From Xestospongia bergquistia (taxonomy: Eukaryota > Porifera > Demospongiae > Haplosclerida > Petrosiidae): a DNA stretch of 64,000 bases. This document shows, piece by piece, positions 45,231-58,302 of the stretch. The notes below the pieces were generated by a model. That model did not search any database and had not been told where the DNA came from. It saw nothing but the letters and a program-made list of their open reading frames with translations. The first letter of the stretch is position 1. Every line of letters begins with the position of its first letter. The stretch is taken from assembly GCA_963965975.1 (NCBI GenBank), contig OZ014413.1:6145501-6209500 (forward strand), in the 5' to 3' direction. A program made the position numbers and the translations under genes.

Positions 45231-45329
45231 CGTTCATATAGCTCAATTAATTTCTATATTTAAAATATGAATAACGTGATAAACAAAATTCCTACTTCAA
45301 TTTTATATGAAGTTGTTGTATCGAAAAGA

Positions 45330-45425
45330 AAAAATCTTAAATGCAAGCTTTATGACAGAATATGATATCATAAATAATAAAAAAAACAGTCCAACAACAA
45401 CTTTTTTAAGCATACTTGGAATGTA
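45330..45425 (-). pseudogene. POT-like fragment on the far side of the Penelope element
   Basis: CAGTCCAACAACAACTTTTTTAAGCATACTTGGAATGT corresponds to the reverse of SMLKRIGLGLV codons in the other copies. It shows that the element split an older transporter relic. Confidence 0.4.
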
Positions 45426-45459
45426 AACTATAATATCAAAGAAAAACTATAATACCAAA

Positions 45460-45990
45460 GAAAAGAATACCAACAACATAGTTATATGAAGCCATTATGT
45501 AAGCTAACCAGTAATACCTACCACCAAATACAATAGCTGATAGGAGTTGAATGATTAACATTGGTATGCAAAATGAGTCAATGTGGTTTAATCTTGAATT
45601 TCAAAATGGTTTGATAGATGTTTGAATGAGACACAATATAATAACTGATGTTAGTTGCATAAACAACATTAAGTTAACATTGTATCCTCTCAAGACTGCC
45701 CACATCAAATAGACATATACAACAGTTATCATCCTCACTCCATACCAATAACATTGTTCTTGTTTGTATGGACCTTGAAAAGCCTCTAGAAAAGGACGTA
45801 AGTACTTATTAACACATCTCTATCTCATACAATATCTACCCAGAGTAACAAATATTATATAAGGTATAATGTATAATAAGAACCTTGTCACAGCTATAGT
45901 AAACAGAGCAATATGTTGAGGACTAGATAGATAGTTAACATTACCATCACCATATCATAAGTGACAGTTAGCTCTAGCTGGTTTTAGACA
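45460..45990 (-). pseudogene. beta-helix membrane protein, C-terminal relic
   Basis: Minus strand from about 45985: YGDGNVNYLSSPQHIALFTI, AVTRFLLYIIPYIIFVTLGR, CVNKYLRPFLEAFQGPYKQE, QCYWYGVRMITVVYVYLMW. It matches the IRPLQEAIHAPYKEGKECWF region and neighbouring helices of the 25.8 kb protein. Contains stops. Divergent from the two large copies, so an old relic. Confidence 0.55.
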
Positions 45991-45999
45991 TTAATAGGT

Positions 46000-48900
46000 A
46001 TATTTCATTAATAAATAGCTGATACAAACACAATATTATTATGTCAGGTCAAATTAAAATAAATCATTGTTTGTTATCACTATTGTTCTTGTTTCTGTAC
46101 TACAACAGAATAACAGTACATTGAAAGACAATTGTGGTATTAAATACTTGATATTCCAATAAAATCAAGCTAAGATGAGTGAAAGGTATTACCAACAAGC
46201 ACTACTAAGATAATGATGTAGATGGAATACAAAAACTTAATTAAAGAATACAGTGGTCAATGTGCTGCTTACACAATTTTTTGCTGTTACTGTAGGAAGC
46301 CTTTCATGGATAATGAATATTAATTCCCCATGGCTGGCCAAATTCACATGGTTACCCACATTTTAGTCGAGGCAAACTTTGCATAACTTTTTGTCTTTCT
46401 GATAGCTCTATGTTCTATATAAGACAGGTCAATAGTTGTATTATTATTCTTGTGTCACTCTTAGAGTGTAAAGTTTGTGTGAAAATTTTACATGAAAAAA
46501 GTTTTGTTGGACTAATTTCATTTGCAGTCACTTACCTAGATTTGTAACAGTTTTTAAATGTTTAGTATTTGTGCTGAATTAGTTTTTATATCTTTAGAAG
46601 TCATTAAGCAAGCAAAACACAATAGAATTGTAGGCTAAATCCTTTGTTTCCTCCTCTTCATCTGTGATGTAGCCACCAATGTCATTATCAAATTCACAGC
46701 ATTTTCTCATGATAACTTAATAAAAACATCTAGTAAGTGAGTAGACACGGTTTTTGTGAGCCATAATTTCACTTCTTTAACTAAATGATTTTAATAATAA
46801 TTATGACATTTGCTGAGCAAATTGCTTATCCGCCTACATGGGAGAAAGCCATGCTTTCGCTAAAATTGAACAGCAATCCTTGAAAGAGTTAACCAACACT
46901 TTTATTACAAAACCTATAGCTGACCTTTGCACCACTGGCCAAAAAACAGCTCTCATCAATAATTCCTTTAGATTCAGGAGATCTGAAATTAAAGGAAACA
47001 GAGGTAAATCAAGTTATTACAAAAGATAAGTGCATAAAATACATTACATTACAGTTACATATCTACTTAACTTTTAACATTTTATTGAAGTGTGAGGCAT
47101 ATCTAAAGTTGGTCAAAACATAGGGAGACTACTTACGTCTTATCACAAAGGAGGCCCACTTTATTTCAGTGGAGCATACTTCACTCACTATTACTCACCT
47201 CTATAGCCAAGTCTATACAGTCAACACCAATGCGAGTATCCATTACAGATTTGACTTTTATGAACAGGTTCTATAAAATGAAGACTAATTTTGATTTCCA
47301 GGCATACTTTCCAAGGGACCTATGGCTGCTTGAGCCAATCTTTTTCAAAACACAATGTAAGTATGGTATCAGTGGTGCACTGTTAGAGTGTTCCAATGGA
47401 AACAAAATGCTAATCTTACTGTGAACTCCACCTTGAGACAATCTACCATTATAATCATGCCAAAAGTGTTAGATCCTAAGAGACAGTGGTACTTTTGTGA
47501 TAATGTTAGGGAACATTATGCACACCAATAGTACAACAATGCTGGGTACTATCTTCCAACTGTACCACAGTTGGCTATAAACAATAACTATAACATTTTT
47601 TTCTCTCCATCTACAAAAAAATAGTCAAATGGGAGATGTAGGATATGTTTTAATACAGGACATGAATCATGTAACTGTAAAAACAATTAATTACTCAAGT
47701 TAATAAAAGAAACTTTTTAAATTCATACACTTTTAAGCACATTAACAGAAGGTAAAACACTCATCAACATCGAGTCTTTCCCCTCTTCTCTTGGAATGGT
47801 TGTGGTACACTAAAGTAGTTGCTTCACTAATTTAATATTAAACTAAACTTGATATCATGAAAACAGCATGATGGTAGAGGATATATCATATATGGTTCTG
47901 ATGTAGTACACTGCTGAGACTGCTGAGACTCAGTACTGTTCAGATTACTATTCTGACTGTCTCCAACACTACATCCCTTGAACAAAATGTGTATAGTTTC
48001 TCAGAGCTAGAACCAGAAATTACAATTGGTTTCAATACAGTACCAGTACTGACCACTTTGTCCGCAATGCTGAGACACAGGTATATCATATCTGATGGTT
48101 TAATTGTTGATCATCTTGTTTTGATACCAGTTACAATGATCTTGATGTCTTATTGTGGTTGTAGGCTTATCTACTGTCAGTGCATGCTTGTGTTTATGAT
48201 CAAACTCCAGTTCAACAATACTTGATATGCTTCAGAGTAATGATTATATATATATAATATACATATAATTATATATAATATATATAATTATATATACTCA
48301 TATTTTTATTATGCCTTATTAAGATGCTTACAATCCACAAAAGTCCATTTCCAGGTCATTTATACCATTTCTTAATTGTTTATAGATCAAATGACAGCAT
48401 CCTCCAATTATATTATAATATCACAAACGAGAAGCTTTTTGGCACAATTGAAGTCATTGTTTAACTTTTGAGATTATTATGTGAGCACCTACAACAGTGA
48501 TTTTTTTTTAATATACAAGGTAGTGTAGTAGTGGGAGAACTTTAATACTTAAAACTGCTTTATTATTGTAATTTGTAAAAGCTAATCACATTCATATATA
48601 CCATGAGCTATTAGAATTTATTTACAGTTTAAAAACAACTTGAGTGCTATGAACACATTCACATGACACAACAAATATAGGATCATCAGTCATACTAGTT
48701 AATTATGTTAATTATTTGAATGAATTGATTTTTCACTTATTATGTTCATGCTCAAAATACTAACCGCCTACATTATTGACAGAAACATTATTGATATATT
48801 TGGCTATTAAATGCATTATGTAAAATGTAATTTGCCAAAAATTCCATTAAGGAGATCAAATGTAGTGCAGTAATAATGATAACTTATTTTGACTAAGAAC

Positions 48901-50120
48901 AACATGTGAGTCTCTTCAGTTGACAATGTTATTACTTTTTAAATTAAGAAATAACTAAAGCTATGGTCTATATATTATGACAGCTCCATTGTATTATATG
49001 CTAAAGTTGTGTTAACTAGTAGAAGGTGATAATGTGGAAACTTATCTTTAACATTTGGTTCTGTCTTTACATCATCATCAGTAACATTTCTTTTTGACAC
49101 AAAAAGTATAATATTATATAGTGTAAAAAGTATGTAGTGTATTTACTTCATCTTGGTTACATTTTATTTTAATGGAGCATAATACCACTAATTTCTAATG
49201 CTCTTGGAAAACTACTTTTTTGTTGTTATTAATGATTTTATTATTGTTCAATCTCCTCAACAAATGAAAGGGTTTTGATTTGGAATTATATATTTATTCA
49301 TTTGATGGCATGGCTACACTCATTGAATATAACCTTCATTATCCTTTCCAGTTACTTCCTCAATCCATTCATATAAGTTGTGGTTTATATTATTTCCTCA
49401 CTCAGACCATCCTTCTCTCTTACTTGTGTTTAATATTTTCCTCATTCTATCTAAGCATTACAAACTGAGAGTGAGAGAAAAATCCAGTTAATATTCACAT
49501 GATAGTTGAACTACATATCACTGCTTATATCAAGCAGGAAGAAGAACATAGTTTAGAAAAAGGACAAGAGAGTGACTCCACTACATAAAAGTGATTTAGA
49601 GGATATTTATTACTACTTGGATACAAATTTTAATTCATTGTAGTAACAAACAACTTATAGCACTGTATCCACTTTACAAATACTTCATTATCAATTTTAA
49701 TTGGAACATTTTAAATTTACAACCAATGAATGATACCATGGAGTATATGTTGATTTGTCATGTGTCTTCAATGTTATTGGCACTAAAACAGTTTCAGTAA
49801 TGTTGATTGCAATCCTGGTTGCCATAGCGGTGTCTTTCTACTTGATTGGCAAAAATAAAGATCTTTATTAAAACTATGAAAAAAAATGACAAAGCATCTG
49901 GGACACATTACATTGATGATGATAACATAATTAAGTACTTTGAGATGGATCCTTACATATTTAGTTAACCCAAAATATGGACATTTACTATCCCTGCAAA
50001 TGACTAGCTGACCCAGCAGTAAAGATTAAATTCAACAGTGCATTAGAAGTTATGGGAGGGGCTAACTACACAATACTGAAGTAACCTGATATTGTCAGTA
50101 TATATTTGATACAATAGTGA
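46000..50120. other. long AT-rich stretch, no supported gene
   Basis: Frames at 46838-47029, 47230-47424, 47989-48225 and 49280-49468 (all +) are short, without a recognised domain. A plus-strand scrap at 49800-49860 (MLIAILVAIAVSFYLIGK) looks like a last helix and may be a transporter tail. 48245-48300 is a TATATAAT palindromic microsatellite. Confidence 0.4.
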
Positions 50121-50124
50121 CAGC

Positions 50125-50300
50125 TCATGTACAGTCCTAAAACTAATGTACAAAACTAAAAACTACCTTCTATTAATGGTGCAGACTGTTACTGAACCTA
50201 AAACATGGTTTTAAGACTAAAACTAAAACTAAAACTAGAAATATCTTCAGTAAAACATAAAAACTACAACTAAAACTAATTTGCCATTTCAATAACACAC
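50125..50300. repeat. degenerate AAAACT/CTAAAA tandem repeat
   Basis: Runs of CTAAAACTAAAACTAAAACT and diverged neighbours (AAACTACAACTAAAACTAAT). A simple repeat. Confidence 0.55.
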
Positions 50301-50739
50301 AAAAAACTCTAACTATAAACTTAAAGCTTTATGACTTACTAGAACAACACTAATTAAGTATGTAGTATTGAAAGTGTGAAATCCATTTTGTTCATTTGTC
50401 TGTTATGTATAAGTTGTTGTGACTAAAAATTTTAACTTTCAACTATGTGATCAAACACACTACTGTAGTAGATACTCTACTATTACTAAGATAATACGTA
50501 TAGACATTACAAATATCTTGTATACTGCAAAGGCACCAAGGACACTATACAAACACAATGGTTATAATTTGTATAACATAATATTTAAACTGAATGGTTA
50601 TGCTATCATTAATGTTACTCTCATAAACACAAAGTGGTCATCCACTCCATATAAAACACTGCTGTCAGTGAACCAAGCACTCTGTGGTTTATTCATAGTA
50701 CTGTTGTAATTAGACAGGTGTGAAGACATCAACAATTAC

Positions 50740-51400
50740 TAGTAGTATTTTTGAAAAGGACAGGTTTACAACAGTAACCAATGCTTGATCTGAGGCATCT
50801 TCACAACTTAAACTAAACTAGTCTGTTTTTATAATCAATTAAGAATATTTATACAAAGACAGTGTACTTAAAATTAATATCAAAATAGCCTAACTATTGT
50901 AGGAACATTGTTAGTGTAATTGGACTAATGTAAGAACATCAGAAATTGCTCTCAATATTTTGCAAATGAAAGTTGTTCAACAGGTTGATTGTATGAGTAA
51001 TGAGCTCTTCTGTTAAAACATATTAATGAAAATATTGAAGGATAACAGCTATTATTAGTATATAAATTGAAAAGCTAAACTAAGACAAGCTTCCAACTAA
51101 CTCTCATCCCACTATAAAAACATGGAGGAAAACCTAGATTCAGATTCATAATGGAAAGAGTTCTATTTTCATACCACACATTGTAGTAAAGAACATTGAC
51201 TAGGATTAATAGACAGAATTGCATGTAATCCAGGATTAACAAACTGGATATAAATGAATTGAGTGTACCAGTCTTTAATGTTAGTCTGAGAGCACATAAC
51301 AGATGTAAAGGAAGAGACCAGCTACTTCATTAAGGACTAGTGTCCAAAATTATCATTCATTACTACATTGTTTACATACTGGACAAACAGTTCCTAACTA
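50740..51400 (-). pseudogene. beta-helix membrane protein relic
   Basis: Minus strand holds decayed equivalents of the 51.7 kb gene: the VLVTVVHLS region near 50765, the FPLCFYNEMTELWKAG region near 51110, the TGTLNGII region near 51265 and the NWWLLTLVLYV region near 51350. Many stops; order conserved, so a separate old tandem copy. Confidence 0.5.
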
Positions 51401-51739
51401 TATGGTATAATGAAGTAATTGTTTTAAACCTAAACCATCATTACAACAATAAAAAATGAATAACATAACTCCTTGGCATATTACAAAGTATATAAACAAA
51501 TCTACCAAAGCTTTCTAAGAGCTAAACAGCATTGACTGTACTTCAATTTTGACTAATTATAGAGCATGAATTAGATGTATACATAGATGTGGAATCACAG
51601 GTTTAGTATTACTCACAAAAAGAATTTTTAAAAAAATCAGAAACAATAATTACAAATTTGTTTGCACTCAAATTAAAGTAGTCTAATTATTATATTTGTA
51701 ATTTACACACAATGTTAACTAAAGTAAATAAAAGAGACG

Positions 51740-54700
51740 TTACTTGCTAGGACTCAACATTGGCTCTCTATAGTTATGACATGAATCATAGAAAGAGTCA
51801 TTAGCATCTTGTAATGGTAAACGATGAGGTCTTTGAAAACTATAGTCATGCTTAAATCCTGACAAACACCAACTAATTTTTGTACAGATATCATTGACTT
51901 TTCTGTCTGTTTTCTTTAATTGTCCTGAAATAAACAGGATATGATAGACAAGCACAACAAAGAAGGTCACAAAGAACAGGAGGATAGCTACTATACTATA
52001 AATTGTTACCTCCATATTTCCCAGGTACCACATTGTGATATATATAAAGGCAAGGTTGAATAGAAGCCAACAGTCTAACAGATTAGTGAAGTTATTTTTG
52101 TATGGTCTGAACATAGCCTGACCAATTATGAAGAAAAACAATATTGAGGCAATGGCCATGTAAATGTTATGTTGATAAGGTTCAATACTGTACAATATGT
52201 ACATCGTAATGAGAAGTAAGAGGCGAGCTAGAAACCAGTACTGCTTATTATCCTTATATGGAGCATGGATAGCTTCAAGTATTGGTCTTGTGTATTCATT
52301 GGCACATTTCCAATATCTGAGAGGTTTTGCAAAGAAGAGGAGGAGAATATAGAGTGAGAGGAGAAGAAAAACAACCAATGATGTGGCTACCATGAGAGCA
52401 ATATGTCCTTCACTACCATATTCAACAGACCCATCCCAATACCATACATGATATGCATAACTCTGGTTTGAACTGAAGACTTTAGCTGGTGTAAAGGCAT
52501 TAATAACTGCACCTAATAGTCTTGCAAAGGAGAGGTGTACAACAGTAACCAATACTCGAACTGAGGAGTGAGCTATTCTGTTAGAAAGTCTTAGAGAAAA
52601 ACGACTAAGGATAATGATCAAAACAACTATTGTGAGGAGATAAAGTGGGAATAGTAAACTGAGACCAGCTTTCCATAACTCTGTCATTTCATTGTAAAAA
52701 CATAGAGGGAATCCAAGTCCAAGATTTAGAACTGAAAGGAAAACAATTGATAAATTTCCCATTTTTCCATTATAAGCACTCAACATATCTAATATCCCCA
52801 CATTAGCAGCCTGAGCATAGAATATAATTCCATTAAATGTTCCAATCGTTAATGTAAGTATAAGGACATATAACAGGTAAATAAGGAGGGGACCAGCTAC
52901 TACATAGAGGACTAGTGTCCACAACCACCAGTTAATACATTGTCTACATTCTGTAGAACCAAACACCATACTGTGTTTAATACCATTAACAGTAGAACAT
53001 TTGCTGCATAAAATTCCTTCTCTGTCCTTATTACATAATGATGAAATCACAGAAAAGTCTTTAGTTGTTAGTACAAATGAATTAATGTTGAAAAGAAAAA
53101 CATTGAAAATATTATCAATGTTACAGTATCCATGTGGGCAGTGTAATGAAAAGAGAAAAACTAATGACTTATTACTATTAACTCCAACCCATGAATTAAG
53201 TGGTCTATTAAATGTTCTAGTATTGATATTACAGTTAGGAATGTAGCCATCAAAATTTAATGAAGTTAAAAGATGTGAACAGATGCAAGAGCCAGTTTGC
53301 AAACTCAATTCAAAACCAGGTGGACAAGATTTTAAAGTTATGTAAATAACTGTTAATTAGTAATACTGGGTACAGTGAATAGTAAGGCACCATACTTGGG
53401 TATGTCTAATGTATTGTTGTCATTGGTATGTATAGTTACATTAATGAGAGTACAGTCATCAGCTTCTCTTATAACTTGGGTACTCTGTCTCTCTGACAAG
53501 TGCCAGTTAATTTCTGATGTAAACCCAGTATCAGTATTCCTAACTACAGCTACAGAAACAATGGTGTAACTGTAATGACCTACAGCATTAATAGCAGCCA
53601 TTGAAAAATTAACTGTCTCTCCAGGATAAACATCATATGTATTGAGTATTGTAGAATTGTTTGAGTGACATATTGTCAACTTTACTGGAGTAGTAGAAAG
53701 TTGAAAAGTATTATTTGGTATAAAGGTGAAGATGGTTTTATAAATTTCTTTTGCCTTTGTCGAATTAACCCAACTATAATTGTTCATGTAACAGTTATAT
53801 AATTTTGATGAAAAGACAGAGTTACCAGTGACTGTTGCTATATTGTTTTCAAATAACACTGCTATATCATCATACTGTGTAGTGTTAACTTGAAATGTAC
53901 AACGTGTCTTGTCAAATGTACTGCTAATATCATATATAGCTCCTCCACTAGACAGAGCTCTGTTATTTGTAAAGTTAGCTTGAAGTCCTTGAGTGAGATG
54001 AATAAGACTACCTCCTATTAACATAATAGTACCTCCATTAATACCTGTATTGTTGTTAAAGACTATATGTCCCTCTAGAGTTATGTCAGATTGAATTGCC
54101 TCTATAACTGTACCAATGTTGAACGAAAAAATGCTTGCTTTTTTAACGAATCCTTTTATTATGATTCTATTGATATCTAAAAATTTGAAGAGGCTGACTG
54201 GTAAAAATGATGATGCAACAATCTTTTTTGATATTCCATTGTTGTATGCTTTAATAGATTCCAATACAAAAGATATGTTATTTCTTTCTGATGGATATGA
54301 AACTGCAAATATGCAAGATCCAGAAAGTAGAGCTTTGTTATTGTTAAAAGTAACATTAGAAAATATGAAACAGAGAGGAATCTTATTAACATCAATGGTG
54401 GCAATATAAACAACACCCTCTTGCTTATCTGTAAAAATACTTCCAACAAGAAAAGTAAAATTCACATCAACAACTTGTAGAGGTTGATATATTTCACTTG
54501 TTAAAGATGATCTGGAAAGTTTATCAAAAAATAATACAAGACCACTTCCATGACATTTTTGATCACTGCCATTTGAATCAAATGTTGTATTTTTAATGTG
54601 GGTCTCTAATTGAGTGGTTGTTTCCAAGTGTAACATCAACATTGCTCCAGCTACAGAACCTAGATTATTTTTGAAACTACATTGAGATATATCAATTTGA

Positions 54701-55549
54701 ACACTGGTGTTTGCTCCAATGTAAAATATTGTAAGTGCTGCAGCATTGATGACTGGTTTTTTAGACTGTTTATATATGAAAGAATTGTAAAGTTTTGTAA
54801 CACACACATATCCTGAGTAAGCTACATGGTCAAAATTATATAGAAAAGTTGATCATGTAAGTATTAAATTATAATGATTTGCATAGGAAAGTGTTTTGGG
54901 TGAATCTTGATATATTAGCAACACTCCACTACCAACACTGTACCCACTTTTGTCCTGTAGTTCTTTTTCAATGCCTTGAGAAGTATTTATATTAATAGAA
55001 TCCAAAGTACTGTTATGCAAATTAACAGCTACAATAGCAAACCCATAGTACAGGAATATACTCACATCTCTGATAATAAGATGACTGGTCTCAGTAAACA
55101 CTAGTACAGCAGCATGATGCTGTGTGAAGTAGACAAGAGAACTGGTAGAATTGATAATGTCAAGTTGTTCTTCATCAAGTGTAGTAAGGGTTAGCACCAC
55201 AACCAGTAAATTGTACTCTCTGTAGAGTCAGATTACTACTTCCAGTGAAGGCAAATCCAATAGTTGGATGAGTAGTGTTATAATAAATGAAAGAGTTACA
55301 TGGAATAGTAGCCATTGATTGGTTACCTTGTATGGTAAGTGAGTAGTTGGTATTAATGATACACAAACTTCCATTACCACTAATATTGTAGACAGTATCC
55401 AGGAGGAGAAGAATAGTGTCACCAGTATAATTATAGTGATGACACAAGTACTGGAGGAGATGATCTTGTGAAGTAATCTTGATTACCTTATTACATTTAC
55501 TACATATCAGTAGTAAGTGAAAAAGGAAAACTAATATAAGCCACTTCAT
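51740..55549 (-). pseudogene. full-length paralogue of the beta-helix membrane protein, three lesions
   Basis: Start MKWLILVFLFHLLLICSK (signal peptide) at 55549. Beta-helix region with INGGTIMLIGG and LSSGGAIYDISS repeats and many NxS/T sites. Cys-rich block (CPPGF, CPHGYC, NKDREGILCSKC, GSTECRQCINWW), then about eight helices and the tail YREPMLSPSK ending at 51740. It is broken by a one-base shift near 55187 (after GCGA), a TGA at 54853-54855 in an otherwise open frame, and a one-base loss near 53355 (SITN to LTVIYITLKSCPPGF). If all three were sequencing or assembly errors it would be a complete intronless gene of about 1265 codons. Neighbouring relic at 50.7-51.4 kb is in the same orientation. 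Confidence 0.75.
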
Positions 55550-55559
55550 GTTGCTAGGA

Positions 55560-56009
55560 TGTAGTCTACTTTAACTATGAAAAGAAACTTGATACTTTTA
55601 ACTTTTATTAAGTTAGTCTGTTTACTTTCACTTGCCACACAAAATATCATTGCTGTATTGTTTAAATATGTAAGTTTTGTAAAATATACAGTTCACTAGA
55701 AATGTTGAAATGAAGTTTTAGAAAACAAAGTAATACTGAATACAAAACTTAAAGAAAAAATGCCAACATGTTAATTTCACTCACACTTAGAATAAAGTGT
55801 CTGTGGAGATTCTTTTATAATATTGTAAATTCTAATGGAAGCAATTAGAATTTTTTTTAAAAACAAACTTGGGACTACAAAATTTACCCACTTCAATAAA
55901 GTATCTGATTACAATTGAGCTGTTGTTAACACACTACTATATTGATTAGAAGCATTAATTACAAGTTTCCATAACCCAATAATATTTAATAACTAATCCT
56001 GTTGTCCAG
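55560..56009. other. no gene; shared upstream of beta-helix paralogue and transposon
   Basis: AT-rich. It contains the upstream region of the minus-strand paralogue; no promoter element is recognisable. Confidence 0.3.
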
Positions 56010-56011
56010 TA

Positions 56012-56105
56012 CACTGTTAAAACAAGGGTGTACATTTACACCAAAATAGGTGTGCACGATACACTTTAAAAACTCTACCCCTAGGGTGTAAATCTAAGAC
56101 TGATA
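56012..56105. repeat. left terminal and subterminal repeats of copy III
   Basis: CACTGTTAAAA terminus followed by GGGTGTA, TTTACACC, AGGTGTG, and ACCCCTAGGGTGTAAATCTA words in alternating orientation, likely transposase binding sites by analogy with CACTA elements. Confidence 0.6.
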
Positions 56106-56388
56106 TTTACAACATATTTGTGTATATCACAACTCTTTCAAGTGTAAATTGGAAAATTATTTTAAAATTGAAATCTGTAACATTATTTTATTATTATATA
56201 AAGCACTCAATATAACACATACCTGTTATAATAAATAAACTATAATAAACTAATAAAATATACATTATATAAATAAACTATAATAAAACTAAACTATAAT
56301 AAACTAATAAACTATACATTATCTGATTATAAAGTATACTGTCCATCTTCTTTAGAGATGTAACAATCTCAATAACTGCAGGGGTATC

Positions 56389-58301
56389 TTATTGTGAGTC
56401 TTCTAGTCCAAATACATAGTGCTGGATCATTAATAAAAGCGACTGGACAGGCTTTGGGTATGCTATATCATAAAGGAAGTAAGAGCCAACCAGGTGGATC
56501 AAGGCACTCTCAAAAGAACTGAGTTCACATGTGACTTCTTCTTCTACCATGATATGGAAAGTGGTCTCTTCAGCAGAATGGCATACGATCATGTATGGAG
56601 CACTGAACTGAACTGTTGCAGAAAAGACTGACAAGTCATCTGAATTCTAAAGTGAAATTAAAGAACTTTTATGAATATTAAAAAAAAATTAGAGGAAAAC
56701 TCTGAGTCAAATTGTTAAATCACAACCAAAAACATAACAATTACCTAAAGTTAACATTACCTTCACAAATTGTACCAGCCTCTCATGGCGGCTTTTAGGA
56801 ATCAACAATTCAGATAATAATTGAAAGGCTACTAAACCTATTTCAAAAAATCATGTTATTGTATTCACTTGAATTATAGTGAAGCACTTTTATCCACAAG
56901 TCCTTCACTTTGCTCATCAAGAGTGGTGAGAAGCTGTTTCAGTTTTGGCCTATGCTTGAATTCCAATCGAGAATAAGCAATTATCCTTTTTTCCCATGTT
57001 GGCCAACTTTCCATGAGTGAATGGATGCTAGTCTTTTCATCCAAGCCAATAATAGTTTTGAATTCCATCCTAAACTGGAATAGAGAGGCAATTTACACGT
57101 GTAAAATAATTACTATGTTAAATTGTTTTAAGAGATAACTTACTACTTTCCGAATCTTCAATGATGGGTATTGCTCGAGGATTTCTACAACTGGAGGTTG
57201 AACATCTGTTATCCATTTCCGTCTACTAATAAATGTGCTGCTGGTCAAAGATTGTATTGTAGCAAGGGAACGGTCCTTTTTTCGTTTAGAACACTCGTGC
57301 TGTAATTCAGCCAATTTTGTTGTCAGCATAACATCATACTTGTGTCACTTCCAAGACGTTTTGAGGTCTTCTGACGTTTTGGAGATGGCTCAATACTAAC
57401 AGAATCTGTTTTATAAGTAGATGGACAACGAAGAAACTTGAATCGGTCCCGTAGCTTTTTTTTCCAAGAACCCTAAGAAATGAACAATTTCTTAGTCATA
57501 ACAAGTTCACAATAAAAAAATTACCACACACTTACATAGCCAGTAGAGTCAATTTCATCTTTAAGTATTGGATAGGTTTCAATCAGTTTACGACACACAG
57601 TGTTGTACTGATCACTTGAAGGGGTTCTTGTATGTATCATCATCGACATTGAGAGAGCTTGGATGATCTCTGTTCTCACTCTTCTAGTGATCTGACCAGT
57701 GGCTAAGGCTTCCTCTGTCCGGAGAAAGAAAGCAGAGGGTATCACAAATGTGTGATGCCAATTTTGAGATGGGACATTTAAAGTTGAGGAACAATAACTG
57801 CCATTTACGTCAAGACTTCTGTTTTCCTAGCAATGATAATTGTTATGATAATTTGCTTTAGAGAAAAACTTTATATCAAGCACAGATGGGCAACAGTCAA
57901 CACTAGATAACATAGTGACAAAATATATCACTGACCTTTTTAGCAGATATTGTACTGTCTATAATCTTTTTCAACTTGACCCTATCAGGTATTTTCTCAG
58001 CAACTTCCTTGAGATGTCCATCGCTCATAGAAAGAAACGTTTCTCCGTCAATGGAATAGCTTTGAAAGTTGTCCAAAACTTTCTGAGGGATTCCTTTGGA
58101 TGACAGGAACAGAGACAGTTCATCAGCAGACAAATCTTCCAATACAACACAACTCGCCACTGAAAAGTAGAGAGACTGAGTGCAGCTGTTAAGGCAGGTG
58201 CTAAAACTGGTTGAAGTTTTGCGCATGCGCAACACCATGCTGTTTAGAAAAATAGAAGGCAGGTGGCAGTTATCATAAACCGTCCTCAACAGATAACTCA
58301 T
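56389..58301 (-). pseudogene. SAM-domain protein gene of the CACTA-like element
   Basis: Exons (approximate joins, GT-AG): 58301 or 58159 to 57936; 57827-57536; 57472-57144; 57070-56874; 56831-56761; 56646-56389. The first carries a SAM domain: LSADELSLFLSSKGIPQKVL, GETFLSMSDGHLKEVAEKIP, RVKLKKIIDS. Then RRVRTEIIQALSMSMMIHTR and LIETYPILKDEIDSTGY|GSW, a basic stretch (KKKLRDRFKFLR, PSPKRQKTSKR), a helical part (TIQSLTSSTFISRRKWITDV) and a C-terminus ending DIAYPKPVQSLL and HYVFGLEDSQ. It resembles the SAM-domain proteins of unknown role annotated in fish and invertebrates. One frameshift near 57345 breaks exon 3. SAM domains oligomerise, so a transposase cofactor is an inference. Confidence 0.6.
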
Positions 58302-58302
58302 G
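58299..58302. promoter_or_regulatory. overlapping divergent start codons (CATG)
   Basis: The plus-strand gene's ATG (58300-58302) and the first in-frame minus-strand ATG (58301-58299) overlap in CATG. If the minus gene starts here rather than at the exon 58159, each promoter must lie inside the other gene; otherwise a short shared promoter lies in 58160-58300. Confidence 0.4.

Noticed and set aside
48245-48300. Possible replication origin or matrix site from TA palindromes
   Set aside because: A simple TATATAAT microsatellite; nothing else supports a function.
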